From assembly GCA_008921705.1 (NCBI GenBank), contig VFFE01007078.1, positions 2,175,708-2,239,707 on the forward strand: a stretch of DNA of 64,000 bases. Reading direction: 5' to 3'. How positions within the stretch are numbered: position 1 is the stretch's first letter; each line of letters opens with the position of its first letter. Origin of the DNA: Burhinus oedicnemus. Lineage: Eukaryota > Chordata > Aves > Charadriiformes > Burhinidae. Positions 1 through 11,222 of the stretch are shown here, piece by piece. A program made the position numbers and the translations under genes. Below the pieces are notes generated by a model, which was not told where the DNA came from, made no database searches, and worked only from the letters and a program-made list of their open reading frames with translations.

Positions 1-1882
1 ACTCATTAAGACAAAATAATGGCACAGTAAACAAACTTCAATAAACCACTTAATGAATTAAGACACTGAGAAAAAACTAAATCCACTCAACTTACTAACT
101 TGTGCATTGCTACTTTTTACTGTTTAACAGTGGAATAAGCTATGCATCAGGAACATTCATATTCTAGACATCTTTTATAGAAATAAATCATATTTGCTTC
201 CATCTTAGTAAAACAATAAAGTTATTCCGTTTGCTTTATGAAAATAAGGGCACACATGAATTGTCCCACATTTCTATGCACTCTAAATTGTAACCACCAA
301 TTATTCACATTACCCAAAACCGGGCAATTTCATGATCTCGAACTGCACAACAAATGGCACTACTGAGGTGCATTTTGAGATCTACTGATGTACATTTTGT
401 TATCTCAGATCCAGGGTCACATAATACTTAAAAATATCAATAGATGCCATTAGGCATACTGAAATGCATACATGCTAATAGGTTGATTTAAAGTGTGGAT
501 GGTAAATTAATTCCTGCAGACTTTATATTTGTATTAACGGCTAAGATAATCTAGTTCATCTGAGGTATAAAACATCTGTCTAAGATTAGAGGGACAAAGC
601 ATAATTGTACTCAGAGAAAAAGGTAACATCAACTAATAAGACATTTGTTTGACATTTGCACTGCCCATATTGTGGTGCGCTTGTCTCGGCTTTCCTCTGC
701 CTGCCATCAGGATATTGTGTAAGTGGAGGAAGTTTTAAGTACCCAGGATGCATTAGATCTACTGCAACTGTTTTGATCAAAAGAACAGCAATTTAACACA
801 GCAGACTCACTATAGATGTCCCAAAAACAAACAAGGGAATCCTAGCCACATTTTGTGACAGTTGCAACCACACAAATGCCAGCTCTTGTCTTCTTTCCTC
901 TGGATATCCTGTTGTTGATTACTGGTCATGATTAAGAAACTTATAACAACTACTTGAGCTGTGTCAAATTAATGTTTTGGATCTTATTCATATTCCATTA
1001 TAAACCGACAAATTTTCTTTGCTGATTTCATTTTTGCCATAAGGAAAGATTAATTTGGATATTCAGAAAATAAAAAACCAAATTAATACATTTTTCTGTA
1101 AAATAAAAAACCCCAAACCAACAGCTGGAAGTGAACATACTGAAAAATAATGCTGATTGCTACCTTCCAGAGCAAGCTAAGAAATCTTGTGCATGCTTTG
1201 AGCAATGTAAATTTGATTTCACAACAAAACCCAAAGGCTGGTTATAAACCTGTCAGCCATGCAAATGTCAGCCATGTGTGGTTCTGTGCTAAAAAGAATT
1301 TCACCCAGCACCTGGACATACAGACAATACTGTCATATTTTCCCAGCTGCATATCACTCAGCTGCACATTCATAAATCATTGCTTTTTCCAAACAGCAAC
1401 CAAATAATTGGCAAGTTATATGCAATAATACATACAATCCCTTTTATTCATGATTCCTACTAAACCTCTTACATGCCTATCAATCACTGTGAATAAGACC
1501 TGTGAACAGGGCATAGTGACTGCAAACACTCAGAAAAACTTGAAACTACCATGAGAAGGGAGCATTACATTAAAAATTGCAGGTGGACTATAATCATAAA
1601 TAAGATTCCATACTACTCCAGTTACACAGAATACAATGGATTTATTGCCAGATTAAATAAAGCAACAAAACAACATCATGTAGCAGATAACTGGCTTCTT
1701 CACAAACTTGAAAGCCAGATTCCAGCTGAACAACAAGGATTCCTGCAACTTGCACGGCATTTTTTTCCACTACTCACCCTGTTTGTGCACTTTAAAAGAT
1801 TTTGTACATTTCTGATTTGGAACAAAAAATATTTGATAAATAGTAGTAAAATCCAGACACAGAAAAATCCAAGTAGAAGTGA
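1..1882. other. no supported gene; presumed ATF7IP2-like intron
   Basis: This AT-rich stretch lies downstream (on the minus strand) of the last exon I could place at 3347. An open minus-strand frame at 586-780 has no convincing splice donor. A plus-strand frame at 1551-1934 has the composition of random intronic DNA. Further 3' exons of the gene are expected beyond the left edge. Confidence 0.5.
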
Positions 1883-2185
1883 TTTCTGTTTGTTTACAAA
1901 ATTTTATCAAGAAAGAAGTTCTGTGATAAGTTAGTTATTATTTTCTTACTAGTAGGTGCAGAAAAATCCCATTGGATAACACAGAAGAAAAATAAAAGGT
2001 GGGCATCTGGTCTCCAAGCTTTCCACTGCAGGGAGCTGGACATAACAAGGCGGAAGACCCTGCAAGTCGTGGATGAGGAGTATGGCCCCAGAGCTGACAC
2101 TCAAATATGCAACCAGTGCCAGACAATGAGTGCAAACCTCAGTCTCAAGGCAGAAATAAACCCAAAGTCTTTGCTAGCTCTGTGA
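1883..2185 (+). other. unidentified open frame without a start, possible exon or retro-fragment
   Basis: About 100 codons are open on the plus strand between TGA at 1880-1882 and TGA at 2183-2185, with no ATG until near the end. From about 2005 the composition becomes richer in G+C than the surroundings and the reading looks protein-like, with charged stretches such as CRELDITRRKTLQVVDEEYG followed by a CNQCQ motif. A plausible splice acceptor, pyrimidine-rich and ending TTACTAG, sits at 1952. I do not recognise the protein. It could be an exon of an unknown gene, a fragment of an old retroelement, or chance, since other frames here are open too. Confidence 0.22.
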
Positions 2186-2307
2186 GGGAGCATCTAAAGA
2201 TTTCTTTTTTTCCCTGCACATGTTCATGGCTTCAGACTGAAGACTTGGGGTGAGCTTTTGCAAGATGCACACAACATACATAAATGTGAAAGTATTGTGA
2301 CAGGTGG

Positions 2308-2332
2308 AATTTTTTTTAATTTAAAAAAAATT
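2308..2332. repeat. AT-only inverted repeat
   Basis: Perfect 10-bp arms (AA plus eight T, then eight A plus TT) flank a 5-base loop. It lies about 45 bases from the 3' end of the neighbouring CR1 copy. It may be chance in AT-rich DNA or related to the CR1 insertion site. Confidence 0.5.
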
Positions 2333-2375
2333 ATTTAAAAAATTACTTATAAAATAATTCAAGTTAATGTTATTT

Positions 2376-2912
2376 ATAGAATTATAGAATAGTTTGGGTT
2401 GGAAGGGACCTTTAAAGTTCATCTAGTCCAACCCCCCTGCAATCAGCAAGGACATCTTCAACTAGATCAGGTTGCTCAGAGCCCCATCCAGCCTGACCTT
2501 GAATGTTTCCAGGGATGGGGCATCTACCACCTCTCTGGGCAACCTGCTCCAGTGTTTCACCACCCTCAGCGTAAAAAAAATTCTTCCTTATATCTAGTCT
2601 AAATCTACCCTCTTTTAGGTTAAAACCATTACCCCTTGTCCTATCGCAACAGGCCCTGCTAAAAAGTTTGTCTCCATCTTTCCTGTAGGCCCCCTTTCAG
2701 ATACTGGCAGGCTGCTATAAGATCTCCCTGGAGCCTTCTCTTCTCCAGGCTGAACAACCCCAACTCTCTCAGCCTGTCCTCATAGCAGAGGTGCTTCAGC
2801 CCTCTGATCATTTTTGTGGCCCTCCTCTGGACTTGCCCCAACTGGTCCAAGTCTTTCCTATGCTGGGGGCTCCAGAGCTGGGTGCAGTACTCCAGGCGGG
2901 GTCTCACCAAAG
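2376..2912 (-). mobile_element. CR1 LINE, 5'-truncated 3' fragment
   Basis: Read on the minus strand, this is the C-terminal end of the CR1 reverse transcriptase followed by the 3' tail. The translation of 2922-2659 shows the typical [17 protein letters not shown] and [15 protein letters not shown] motifs of the region after the RT palm. The element ends at 2376 in the avian CR1 tail, with TTGGAAGGGACCTTTAAAG on the plus strand and ATTCT-type terminal repeats. It is 5'-truncated, as most CR1 copies are. It lies in the ATF7IP2-like transcription unit in the sense orientation and has no intact gene. Confidence 0.93.
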
Positions 2913-3346
2913 TATATACCAACTTAAAATTTCATAATAAAATTACTTCTCTGGAATCTGGATTTCTCTCATTCTAGAAGTGTCCTAATAATGGAAATAG
3001 GATTTGTGATGGTAATTTTTTTACATTTTCTATTAAGAAGTTACCTGGAAGATTTTTCCCTTCATGACCTCTAAAATACCTTTACAGAGATTTTTTTCCC
3101 CTGTCATTCAGTAAAAAATCAGCACCCTCACAAACCTTGAAGCACTTTAAGAATTGATCATCTAGCTTCAGCTGCAATGGATAAGCTGGAGATACCAGCA
3201 ACAGCACTGGACACCTAACAACAACTGAGTTTAAATACAACTATTAGAATTTCACTGTCAATAAAAAAGTTGAGAGAAAGAGTAAATTGCTTCAAAGCAA
3301 TATAAGGACATTAACTACATTTTACTATTCAACTCTAGATACATAC

Positions 3347-3507
3347 CTTATATATTCTGAAACATGTGCTGAAGTGAAAACAGTGTAAGGTGATAGCAAA
3401 AGTGTATTTGAGGAACTTGTTGGTATATTTATGATATCAGGACAGAAAGCAGAAGGTCCAAGCTGGTTTAGTACTGTATTTTGATAGTCTGGACTTGGAA
3501 GCATTGT
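3347..3507 (-). CDS. ATF7IP2: ATF7IP2-like coding exon 5 (linker after the coiled coil)
   Basis: This 161-bp exon is open over 53 codons plus two bases. Its acceptor is CCTTTGTCAG at 3508-3517 and its donor is AAG/GTATGT at 3346/3347. It starts in phase 0, directly continuing the 28-codon exon at 4685-4768, and ends in phase 2. The peptide begins TMLPSPDYQN and is rich in Ser, Thr, Pro and Leu (for example PTSSSNTLLLSPYTVF), as expected for a flexible linker between a coiled coil and a later domain. No catalytic motif is visible. The next exon, which must supply one base to finish the split codon, was not found in the window. A CR1 fragment lies in the following intron. Confidence 0.62.
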
Positions 3508-4684
3508 CTGACAAAGGAGGAAACAAATACTGCATTGCCATAAAACCTACAGTATAAACCTGGTCATATTTGCAAAAAGTGCTAATGTAATCAAGGTGTA
3601 CTTAAACACAACAGCAAAAGAAAATCACATTAAATCCACAGTCATACCAAATCACTTTTTTTTTTCCTTGAAGCTTAACTTGTTTTTAAAAACCCCAAAC
3701 ACTTATTTAAATTTTGAGGCTTGTAAGCATCTTACTTAACCTTATCCTGTTTTATGCTTGTTGAAAGTTTTTGGGAAAAGACCAAGAAGATATGAAACTA
3801 ATTTTGTAAAACATGTGAAAGCCTTTAACAAAAAGGCAAGATTGCATGTTTGTCTCATGCAATTCTTTGATACTTTCAGATGTGAAAGAACAAAAAGACT
3901 TAGACTCCAAAGACTTCTTTTAAACAAGCATATTTACGTAAAAGTGAGATTTTTTCATGAAATGTACAGTCAGCATGAAACAAGAGGCTGACAGTTCACA
4001 GAAGCCCTTGCATATGATTAGCTAAAAGAATTTCAGTACAACAAAATACAATCATGCTAAGGACATGAGAAATTCCTGTTCTTCTTAAGAATAAAATGTG
4101 TCCTGCCAAATGTTTTGTAATCTTATCATTTTAGTACTAATGTATCAATACCATGAAAAATGTTCATATATTAATAGCTGTGTTACTAACATTTTCATTT
4201 ATTCTATCATATTTTCAATTTCACTGCCTAAGGAAGTGGTTTTCAACTTGCAGGTTATAGCCCCTGTGCAACTGGTGGACTACAGCTAAATGGCTGATGA
4301 AAGGTAACTCAAAGAGGAAAGAATGCTGTAAGAAGCTTTAATTTTGTACTAAAGAGGTCTGACTGTTCACTAGAAAAATTCCAATAGCTCTCCAATAGGA
4401 CAGCATCAAAGCAAAAGTCATTAACACATGTAGTGTCTACAGCCTGTTTTTGACTTTGTTTAATCACGATGACTGAAAAGAACTCTGTTGTAGTCTAAAA
4501 CTGAAAACAAATTCTCAAAAGATCAACCAATTTAAGAGCTCTGCATGGATTTTTTCTGTTCTTAATGCAAGCAACAGTAATGTAGCTGTCAAAGTCACCA
4601 GGTTTCAGTGTAAACATCCACAGTCATCTATTAGTTTACAACTAGGCATTAATGCCTATATTAGTGTATGCATCTGCATCATAC
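3508..4684 (-). other. intron between coding exons 4 and 5
   Basis: The intron is bounded by GTATGA at the donor (4684) and a TTTGTCAG acceptor. It is AT-rich with short overlapping chance ORFs (3758-3991 and its antisense). I see no repeat or RNA gene. Confidence 0.6.
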
Positions 4685-4768
4685 CTGATGAACAGCCATT
4701 TTTGAGAACACTTCCTCCTGAAATGCTATCACAGCATTAATACGTCTCTCAAGTTTTGATACTTTCTT
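4685..4768 (-). CDS. ATF7IP2: ATF7IP2-like coding exon 4 (coiled coil)
   Basis: This is an 84-bp, 28-codon exon with acceptor TTCTTTTCTGTTGCAG and donor CAG/GTATGA. Both ends are phase 0. It reads KKVSKLERRINAVIAFQEEV and continues into FSKMAVHQ. Leu, Ile, Val and Phe are spaced in heptad style and continue the coiled coil begun in the exon at 5027-5161. Within the ATF7IP family, as I recall it, this central segment is the part that contacts SETDB1. The size divisible by three and the perfect phase match to both neighbours make this a confident exon. The family name is less certain than the exon. Confidence 0.68.
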
Positions 4769-5026
4769 CTGCAACAGAAAAGAAACACAGCATGGGTTAA
4801 GAAATACTTAAGAGTTCACCTGAAATAAGGAAGTTATTATCATATGAAGAGTAGACAGTGAAACAATTGCAATGAACAAAGGCTAAAAATAAAACTATTT
4901 TTAACTTACCTTTATGCCACACAAGATGAAAAGATTGCATACTTTTGGGGACTTTCTCTAAGGTAGCATAATAGTCATATGTGATATACATGCAAAATAT
5001 TCACACAGTTATGCAAAGAAACTTAC

Positions 5027-5161
5027 TAGGAATGTTTTAGTTCTTTCTTCGTGGGTTTTTTTGCATTGTACTTGTTCAACTCTTCTATTTAAACTTTCTA
5101 GTTTTTGATTAAAGAGGTCGTTATTTAAAATATCCATCTGCTCACCAATCATAAGTTTGAT
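5027..5161 (-). CDS. ATF7IP2: ATF7IP2-like coding exon 3 (coiled coil)
   Basis: This is a 135-bp exon of 45 codons. The acceptor is TTTATTATAG at 5162-5171 and the donor is CTA/GTAAGT at 5026/5027; both ends are phase 0. The peptide runs from IKLMIGEQMDILNNDLFNQK through LESLNRRVEQVQCKKTHEER to TKTFL. It is strongly amphipathic and charged, predicted as a coiled coil, and continues directly into the next exon. The pattern of RVEQ, a Cys, then KKTHEER and later KLERRI is what I associate with the ATF7IP/ATF7IP2 central helix that binds SETDB1. No frameshift or stop is present, in contrast to the first coding exon. Confidence 0.7.
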
Positions 5162-7685
5162 CTATAATAAAGAAAAGCTGTGTTTCAAATCTAAAAACAT
5201 TGAAATGACTATACAAACATTGTGCTACCTTTAAAATTTAGCGAAGTTTCAGGAGAGTAGGGTCATTTTCTTTCTATTGTTTTTATGGCATTTCTGGCAG
5301 GTAAAAAACATAGAATTTTGTACCTTGATACTCTCCATTGGATTTAACTTACTTTGCATAAAGGAGGTGTCAAAACATACCTACCTTCTAAAATTTAAAG
5401 AAGTAAAAGTAGTATGTTTATATTAATCACTACTAGTGCACTAGTACAGCTTTAAACATTTTAAAAATGTTTATGATTTCTCTACATACAAAATTTAGGA
5501 TTTTACTTTCTACAGGACTGATGATCAAAAATTGCTGAGAGGCAAAATCTCTGCTTTCAAGCAGAGAATACTCGTGAGCAAGTGAAGCTTGTTATCCTGA
5601 GAAATAAAACTATTCTTAATGTCTATATAAGCATGAATAATTAAATTTTAAATATATTATAAATAATTGTAATTATTCCTATTAAAATTATTTGTTGATT
5701 TTACACATCAGGACAGGTCTCCTTTATACCAACTACAAGGAAAAAATCTCTATATAAGTAGGACTGTGAGTGTATCAATGTCAGGAAAATAAAGATTTTC
5801 TAATCAAGTAATAGATTTCCTAAGGCAAAAAAAAGTTTCCATTAAAAAACATATAAATTCCTGATCATTATTCTCTACATGTATTACTTGTTTTCTGCCT
5901 CTGTGATAAAAAGAAATTGCCAAACTCATTCCTTTCGTTAAAGGATTTTACTGGATTTCTTCTGCTTTCTTGCAACAATACAATAGTTCCCTCTTCTTTA
6001 CAAAAAGCAAAACAGCAAAGAAAGTGTTTAGCTTCTTTAATTCTCTTAATTAAAATATTTACTTCCTATTATACCTGATGATTGCTAAAACGTTGAGGCT
6101 TTTAAAATACTCTCAATCTTAATGCCTTGAACAAAGTATTGTCTTGGGTCCCAGTTTGAAAGAGAAATCTCTCTTTCTCCAAGACAGATATTGATGCACA
6201 ATAGATACTGATGTGCTACAATACCACTAAATATGAAAAATACTTATGTTGATGACACGTGTAGGACCAGATTTTTCACTCTTGGTGGTCATTCACTGTA
6301 GCCATAAGTTGAGAACTAACTATAGTTTTCCTATACAGCTGTTCTTTCACCCTCTTTTCCCTCCTTCAGATATCCTCCTGCATTTGTCAGTCTTTCCTCT
6401 CCAGTTCCAATGCAGACAGGAGGAAGCTTTGTACTAGTAAAAATTGCTGTCAAATGAAGGACTAAGTATCTCTTAAATTCCCCTTCTCTCAAGGACTTCT
6501 GGCATCTAATCGATGAACTCAGTAGCATCTGCATTCTCATGTCTGTGTATGTGTGTGTGCACAAATATTTCTTTCCAATCCTGCTGATTGCCAGAACTTC
6601 TAATTTTTCACCCAAGTCTGGCTTCTCATCCCTTCCTACTAGCACCAAACATTACCTGAATTCTGTGTCCACAGCCCCTCAGTACTTTCCTCCCACCTTT
6701 CTACCCAGAAGTACCGCCGCATCATTAGGGACTGACTACTGGAATCACAAGGGTAACACACCTTGGGAATCTCCAGACTGAAAGTTCAATTTCATTTTCA
6801 TGGAAAAAAAATGCTGGAATTCAAATGCTTCAGTGACATAGAACAGTCCTAACAATGCTCTAAGCAGTATAACATAGTTGAACTATTGGAGTTCAAGTCA
6901 CATGTTGTAATTTTTTTCCATGTGACAATACATTTCATGAAAATCCCCAGAAAATAATAAAAACATGCTTCCTACTGAACACAGTGGGAGTATTACAGCA
7001 ATTTCAAGACAGCTGATCAGTGTTTGTTAGTTCTTTGACTGAGAAATTTGTTCGGGACCAACTGAGTACAAGTGGCAGGTTTTCCCTTAACTGAAGCTGC
7101 ATAAAGGGTTCAGAGTTCTCCAATCCATCTTAGACACTATGCTCCTTATTCTAGGTCTCAAACAGTAGCAGCTGATAAAGAAATATTCCCTTAAAGTGGA
7201 AAGGAACTAAAGGAGAATTTTCAAGTATTCTCCAGAAATGCAAAATGAAATCATTATCCCTCTGAGTAATTCCTCCTGTTTCTATCTTCTGGAAGGAGCA
7301 TAAGTCAATATTGTCTAAAGCAAATTATCAAATGCAGGAGCACACTTGCAGTCTCACACACTTTCAAAAAGTTATAGTCAGATCCACTCACAAAGCAAAT
7401 GTTACTTCACCTAAAACATGCAAGAATTGGATGCATTCATACGTAAATTTTGTCTTATATAGCAATCAAAATATTTTAAATTTTGGGTAAGTAGAGAATG
7501 TATTCAAAATAACTTCAGTATTTTCTCCCCTCCAAACACCCATTTGTATTCTCTCTAGAAAGGCAGTTACCAACATTGCTAATCTAAATCATCAGTCCTC
7601 CCCACAAATATACCTGAAGTTATAAACAGATGTTCTAAAACAGATACAAAACAACAATTCAAACATTCAAATCACTGCATGTTAC
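5162..7685 (-). other. intron between coding exons 2 and 3
   Basis: This is 2.5 kb of AT-rich sequence. A minus-strand frame at 6331-6648 (105 codons) overlaps antisense frames and has no splice context. No transposon was recognised. Confidence 0.55.
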
Positions 7686-7819
7686 CTTTCCCAAGAGACT
7701 TTCTTCCTTTTTTGACATTGTACAAATACTCTTTTTCTTGATTTCATCAGAAATCTTAATACATTTACACTGGGTATTTTCTTTGCTTACTGAGCTTATC
7801 CTCTTCCTCTGAGCACTCC
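7686..7819 (-). CDS. ATF7IP2: ATF7IP2-like coding exon 2 (basic, Lys/Ser-rich)
   Basis: This 134-bp exon starts with two bases that complete the codon split by the previous exon (giving Gly) and then has 44 codons, ending in phase 0 at AAG/GTAAC. The peptide starts SAQRKRISSVSKENTQCKC and ends with KKEESLLGK. The RKR cluster near the start is a plausible nuclear localisation signal, fitting a nuclear cofactor. The acceptor is unusual: AG directly preceded by an uninterrupted run of 12 C on the transcribed strand (7822-7833). The exon is open in the required frame and joins both neighbours, so it appears maintained. Confidence 0.65.
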
Positions 7820-10800
7820 CTGGGGGGGGGGGGAAAAGCCACCATCAACCTTTCAAACTTCTTTCTGCATTGCAATATAAATACTTACAACTGAGGGCAG
7901 TGGAGGGAGGAGTTTTATCATCATTGATGTTCCTCCTTAAATTTGCTGCAGCAGTTCAATCTTGAAATAGAGTTAGGGCATAGTATTTTGTGCAAAAAAG
8001 AAACAGAAACCAAAACCTCAGGCAAAAGCATGGAGAGAGGGAAGAGGGGGACAGAAACAAGATCAGGCTGCTGCTATTAATTTTCTCACTAATCAACTTT
8101 AATAGAGATACTTATTAAGAACTATTTTAGCCTCTTCCTTTTTTTTTTTTTATTTTCAGTGAGGACGTACTCTCTCCCTTGAGACAAGCAAATAAAAGAA
8201 GGCAATGCTTTTTCTGCTGAAATAACACTGAGATATGCCTGAAGGCTCTTCCTACCTATTCTGGGTTACTGCTTCTCATCTCTCTTACCTAAGAGCTTTT
8301 TGACATATCATAGAAAGTCCCTTCCCAGGATTAGGGATTCCTTAAGCCTTATCAGCTGAGAAGCTGGCCTCAGAGGTGTGTCGGAACCATCATCATTTTA
8401 GAAACACTCTTTCTTAGTACCAGCAAATGAAATGTCTCTCCTCCTACCGTTCTTTTTATTAAAATGAAAAATGACATAAAGGAAATTATTCTCTAGGGGT
8501 TCTATTTGTATGCTATTTGTAGTCAAGGAAGAATCTTGAACCTGCAACTTAAAGATTGTACTTATCTTGCCAAAAAGAACAGTATTCCTGATTCATTACT
8601 TGACCATGATGCTATGCAAATTTAACAAGTATTTTATGACGGTACAAGAGATGTTTTGCACCACAACCAACAGGGTATTTCTGTTTCACTCCACTGATCA
8701 TCACTCAAGCAGTAGCACCAGAAGTAGATGCAGGTAACAGATGCTGAACTAACAGATAAGGCTGGACTTAACTCCCCACCCCCGAACAATGTAAACGCCA
8801 ATGAGCTGAATATGAATTGGCTAGTAAGGACACTGGCCTCCAAGAAAGTTTTAATTTCTACTCATTTAGAAATGTAACTGAACTACCATTACAATGTGAA
8901 AGGTGAAAAAATTACTTATCTTCTAAATAGAATATTAAGATACAGAGTACTATTAGGCAAACACAATCAAAACACGGTAATTAGGACTGCATATAACAAA
9001 TACCTTTCAAATGATTGAGAAAACAATTGAATTGGCTACCTATACTTTAATTTTCTTTGAACAGTAACTTTCAAAGCACTCAGCAACAGAACAGGGTAAC
9101 TATGAAATTCAGTGTCTATTCCATCCTAACAAGTTTCCCCTTAAAGCAAGCATACAGTTTTTCATATCCATGAAATACGAACTACTCAACACAGTACAAA
9201 GTGGTAAAAGATACTTCATCAGCATTTCAAAGATTCAAGAGAAAAAAACTATTTTGAATTTATAAAATGGTAACTAAAATGTATGACAAAATAGCACTTA
9301 CTTATTTCAACTCAAAATCCACATGAGTTTGCAGGAAGCACGCTTATTGCAGTTCTCACTGAAAGCTGTACTGCACTTTTAAAGCTATGAAGTGTGATTT
9401 TCTTAAGACAATGATAAGTTAAAACAGTGATTAAGAATATCTTCATTCTCTAGGCCATCAGTGGTTTGCAACCACTTCCATCTTCACCACTCCAAAAAGA
9501 CCAAAAAAAACCTTGCCTGTTCCACCTTTAACAGCTAGGCTTGTACGATTGGCTTTTACAGTAATATTTACTTTTTCATTGTCACTTATTTTAGGCAGTT
9601 TGCAGAAAGGAAACTCTCTTGTTTATATGTGACAGGAGAGTTGCTCTGCTTGTAAACCTGAACAAGAAAAAGGACACTCTTCCTCCTAATTGTAAACGTC
9701 CGGGAACTCGACAATTAAGGATGTTTCCACACATTCTGTAAGTATACCATTATTTCAGCTAATTAATGTCTCGATAGTGGAGCAACAATTCCCCTTCTAT
9801 GCTATTTGGTATACAGCTAAGCATAAATTATGGTTAGTTTTTAAACATTTACCCTAGTTAGGAAATAAAGATTTGCATAAGCCAGAGCATCTGCAGGAAT
9901 CAGTTTTAACAAAACCTCTTTTTTCCAGGGGAGGAAAATGAATGGAGGAGTATTTAGGTGTTTTTGTCTTCACTACACACCTTTCCTCCCCTCCACCCCT
10001 CAATACTTGGCTTTTATCCTAATGGTCAATGAAATAACTCTCCACTGATAATTTCCTAATAATATGCGTTTTAATGCCACAGTTCACAACAATGTTTTCA
10101 GAGGCTCCTAAGAAGAATCAAGACAAGTTGTATGTGGACAAAAATAAGGAACTAGTAATCATTCCAAATTTAAAATTATTATTAAAGCTTTTTTAAAGTT
10201 AACTATTAAACTTTCTGAAAGAGACCAAACTCATCACTAGCATCTTTGAAAAGAGGTGTTTTGCTTAGATCTATCCCCTTATGCATAAACATGGTACTAC
10301 AGAAACATAAATTAGGAACAAAGCTTACAGCCAGTTGCAATACAAAGTCAAAGCAAAGTTGAGAAAACTGCTGTGGTTTTGCCTCAAACCTCCAAACTAA
10401 TCTGTAACCAATTCATTCACTCCTCTATTGTTTCAGATTTGCTTTGATATATTTTATACAAAGTTGTTAACCAATGAAGATTTGAAATACCTGTTAAGCC
10501 CTGTTAGGGTTAACGTTCTATAACAGATGTGAATAAAGGTACCAATTCAATTCAGTCCTTATAACTGCAAGTCCCAAATCCAACAAATTCTGCCTAGGAA
10601 ACCCTAAACCTGCCTTGGTAAGTTAGTTGCTGATGCTTGAACACAATTTATCCTGACCTATGCATTCAGAATAGGTCAAGATATTTCATGATGTTAGGTA
10701 AAATGATTATTAACAAAATACTACAAACATTCCCATAGCATTGGTTGGTTAAAGGGCAGAGAATTTCAAATAATAAACTACAATAATTTGTTCAGCAGAG

Positions 10801-11222
10801 AAAGTGTTCACTTAAAGGGCATATTTTCGGAAGAGTGGACTTTCTAATCTTGTATTTCTCGGGGGGGGGGAGGAAATGTGAGAAGTAATTATTCTGGAAT
10901 TAGTTTATAACTGTATTTTTCTTGACTTATTCTTAGACTCACACAATGTATCCAGCAGCATAATTTCATCATTTTCCAAAATATTTGAACTGTCATCTCC
11001 ACCCAAGACTTTACACACCCTCCCCCCGCCGTCCCGCAGTCTTTCTGTCTCTTGTAGTCTTTATGGGAGCAACTGAGCCAGCAGAATCTTATTTTTCCTT
11101 TTTTGAGGCATCTATTTAATGTATTTTTTTTTAACACTAGAATGAATTTTTCATTCCAGATTTTGTCCCATGTTTTATACTCACCTTCTGCAGGATGGTA
11201 ATGGCATTGTTAGTTTTCTTAC
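7820..11222 (-). other. intron between coding exons 1 and 2
   Basis: This is 3.4 kb of AT-rich sequence with a run of ten G at 10861-10870. Short ORFs at 8634-8843 and 10889-11137 (minus) lack coding or splice context. I see no recognisable repeat family. Confidence 0.55.
7822..7833. repeat. poly-G/C homopolymer of 12 at a splice acceptor
   Basis: Twelve consecutive G on the plus strand form a C12 polypyrimidine tract next to the minus-strand acceptor AG at 7820-7821. Such runs vary in length and are prone to sequencing error. Confidence 0.9.

Noticed and set aside
586..780. Minus-strand frame containing HPGYLKLPPLTQYPDG as a further ATF7IP2-like exon
   Set aside because: There is no good splice donor, the alternative acceptor phase needed by the upstream exon gives a stop within about 20 codons, and the peptide is not recognisable.
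1781..1905. Minus-strand open segment ending at a GTGAGT donor-like site
   Set aside because: The upstream acceptor has a purine-rich tract and its phase does not fit the preceding exon at 3347.
1551..1934. 127-codon plus-strand ORF
   Set aside because: Phe/Lys/Asn-rich composition typical of translated AT-rich DNA, with no domain and no splice context.
6331..6648. 105-codon minus-strand ORF in an intron
   Set aside because: It overlaps an antisense ORF of similar length, has no splice signals, and the flanking exons already join in phase without it.
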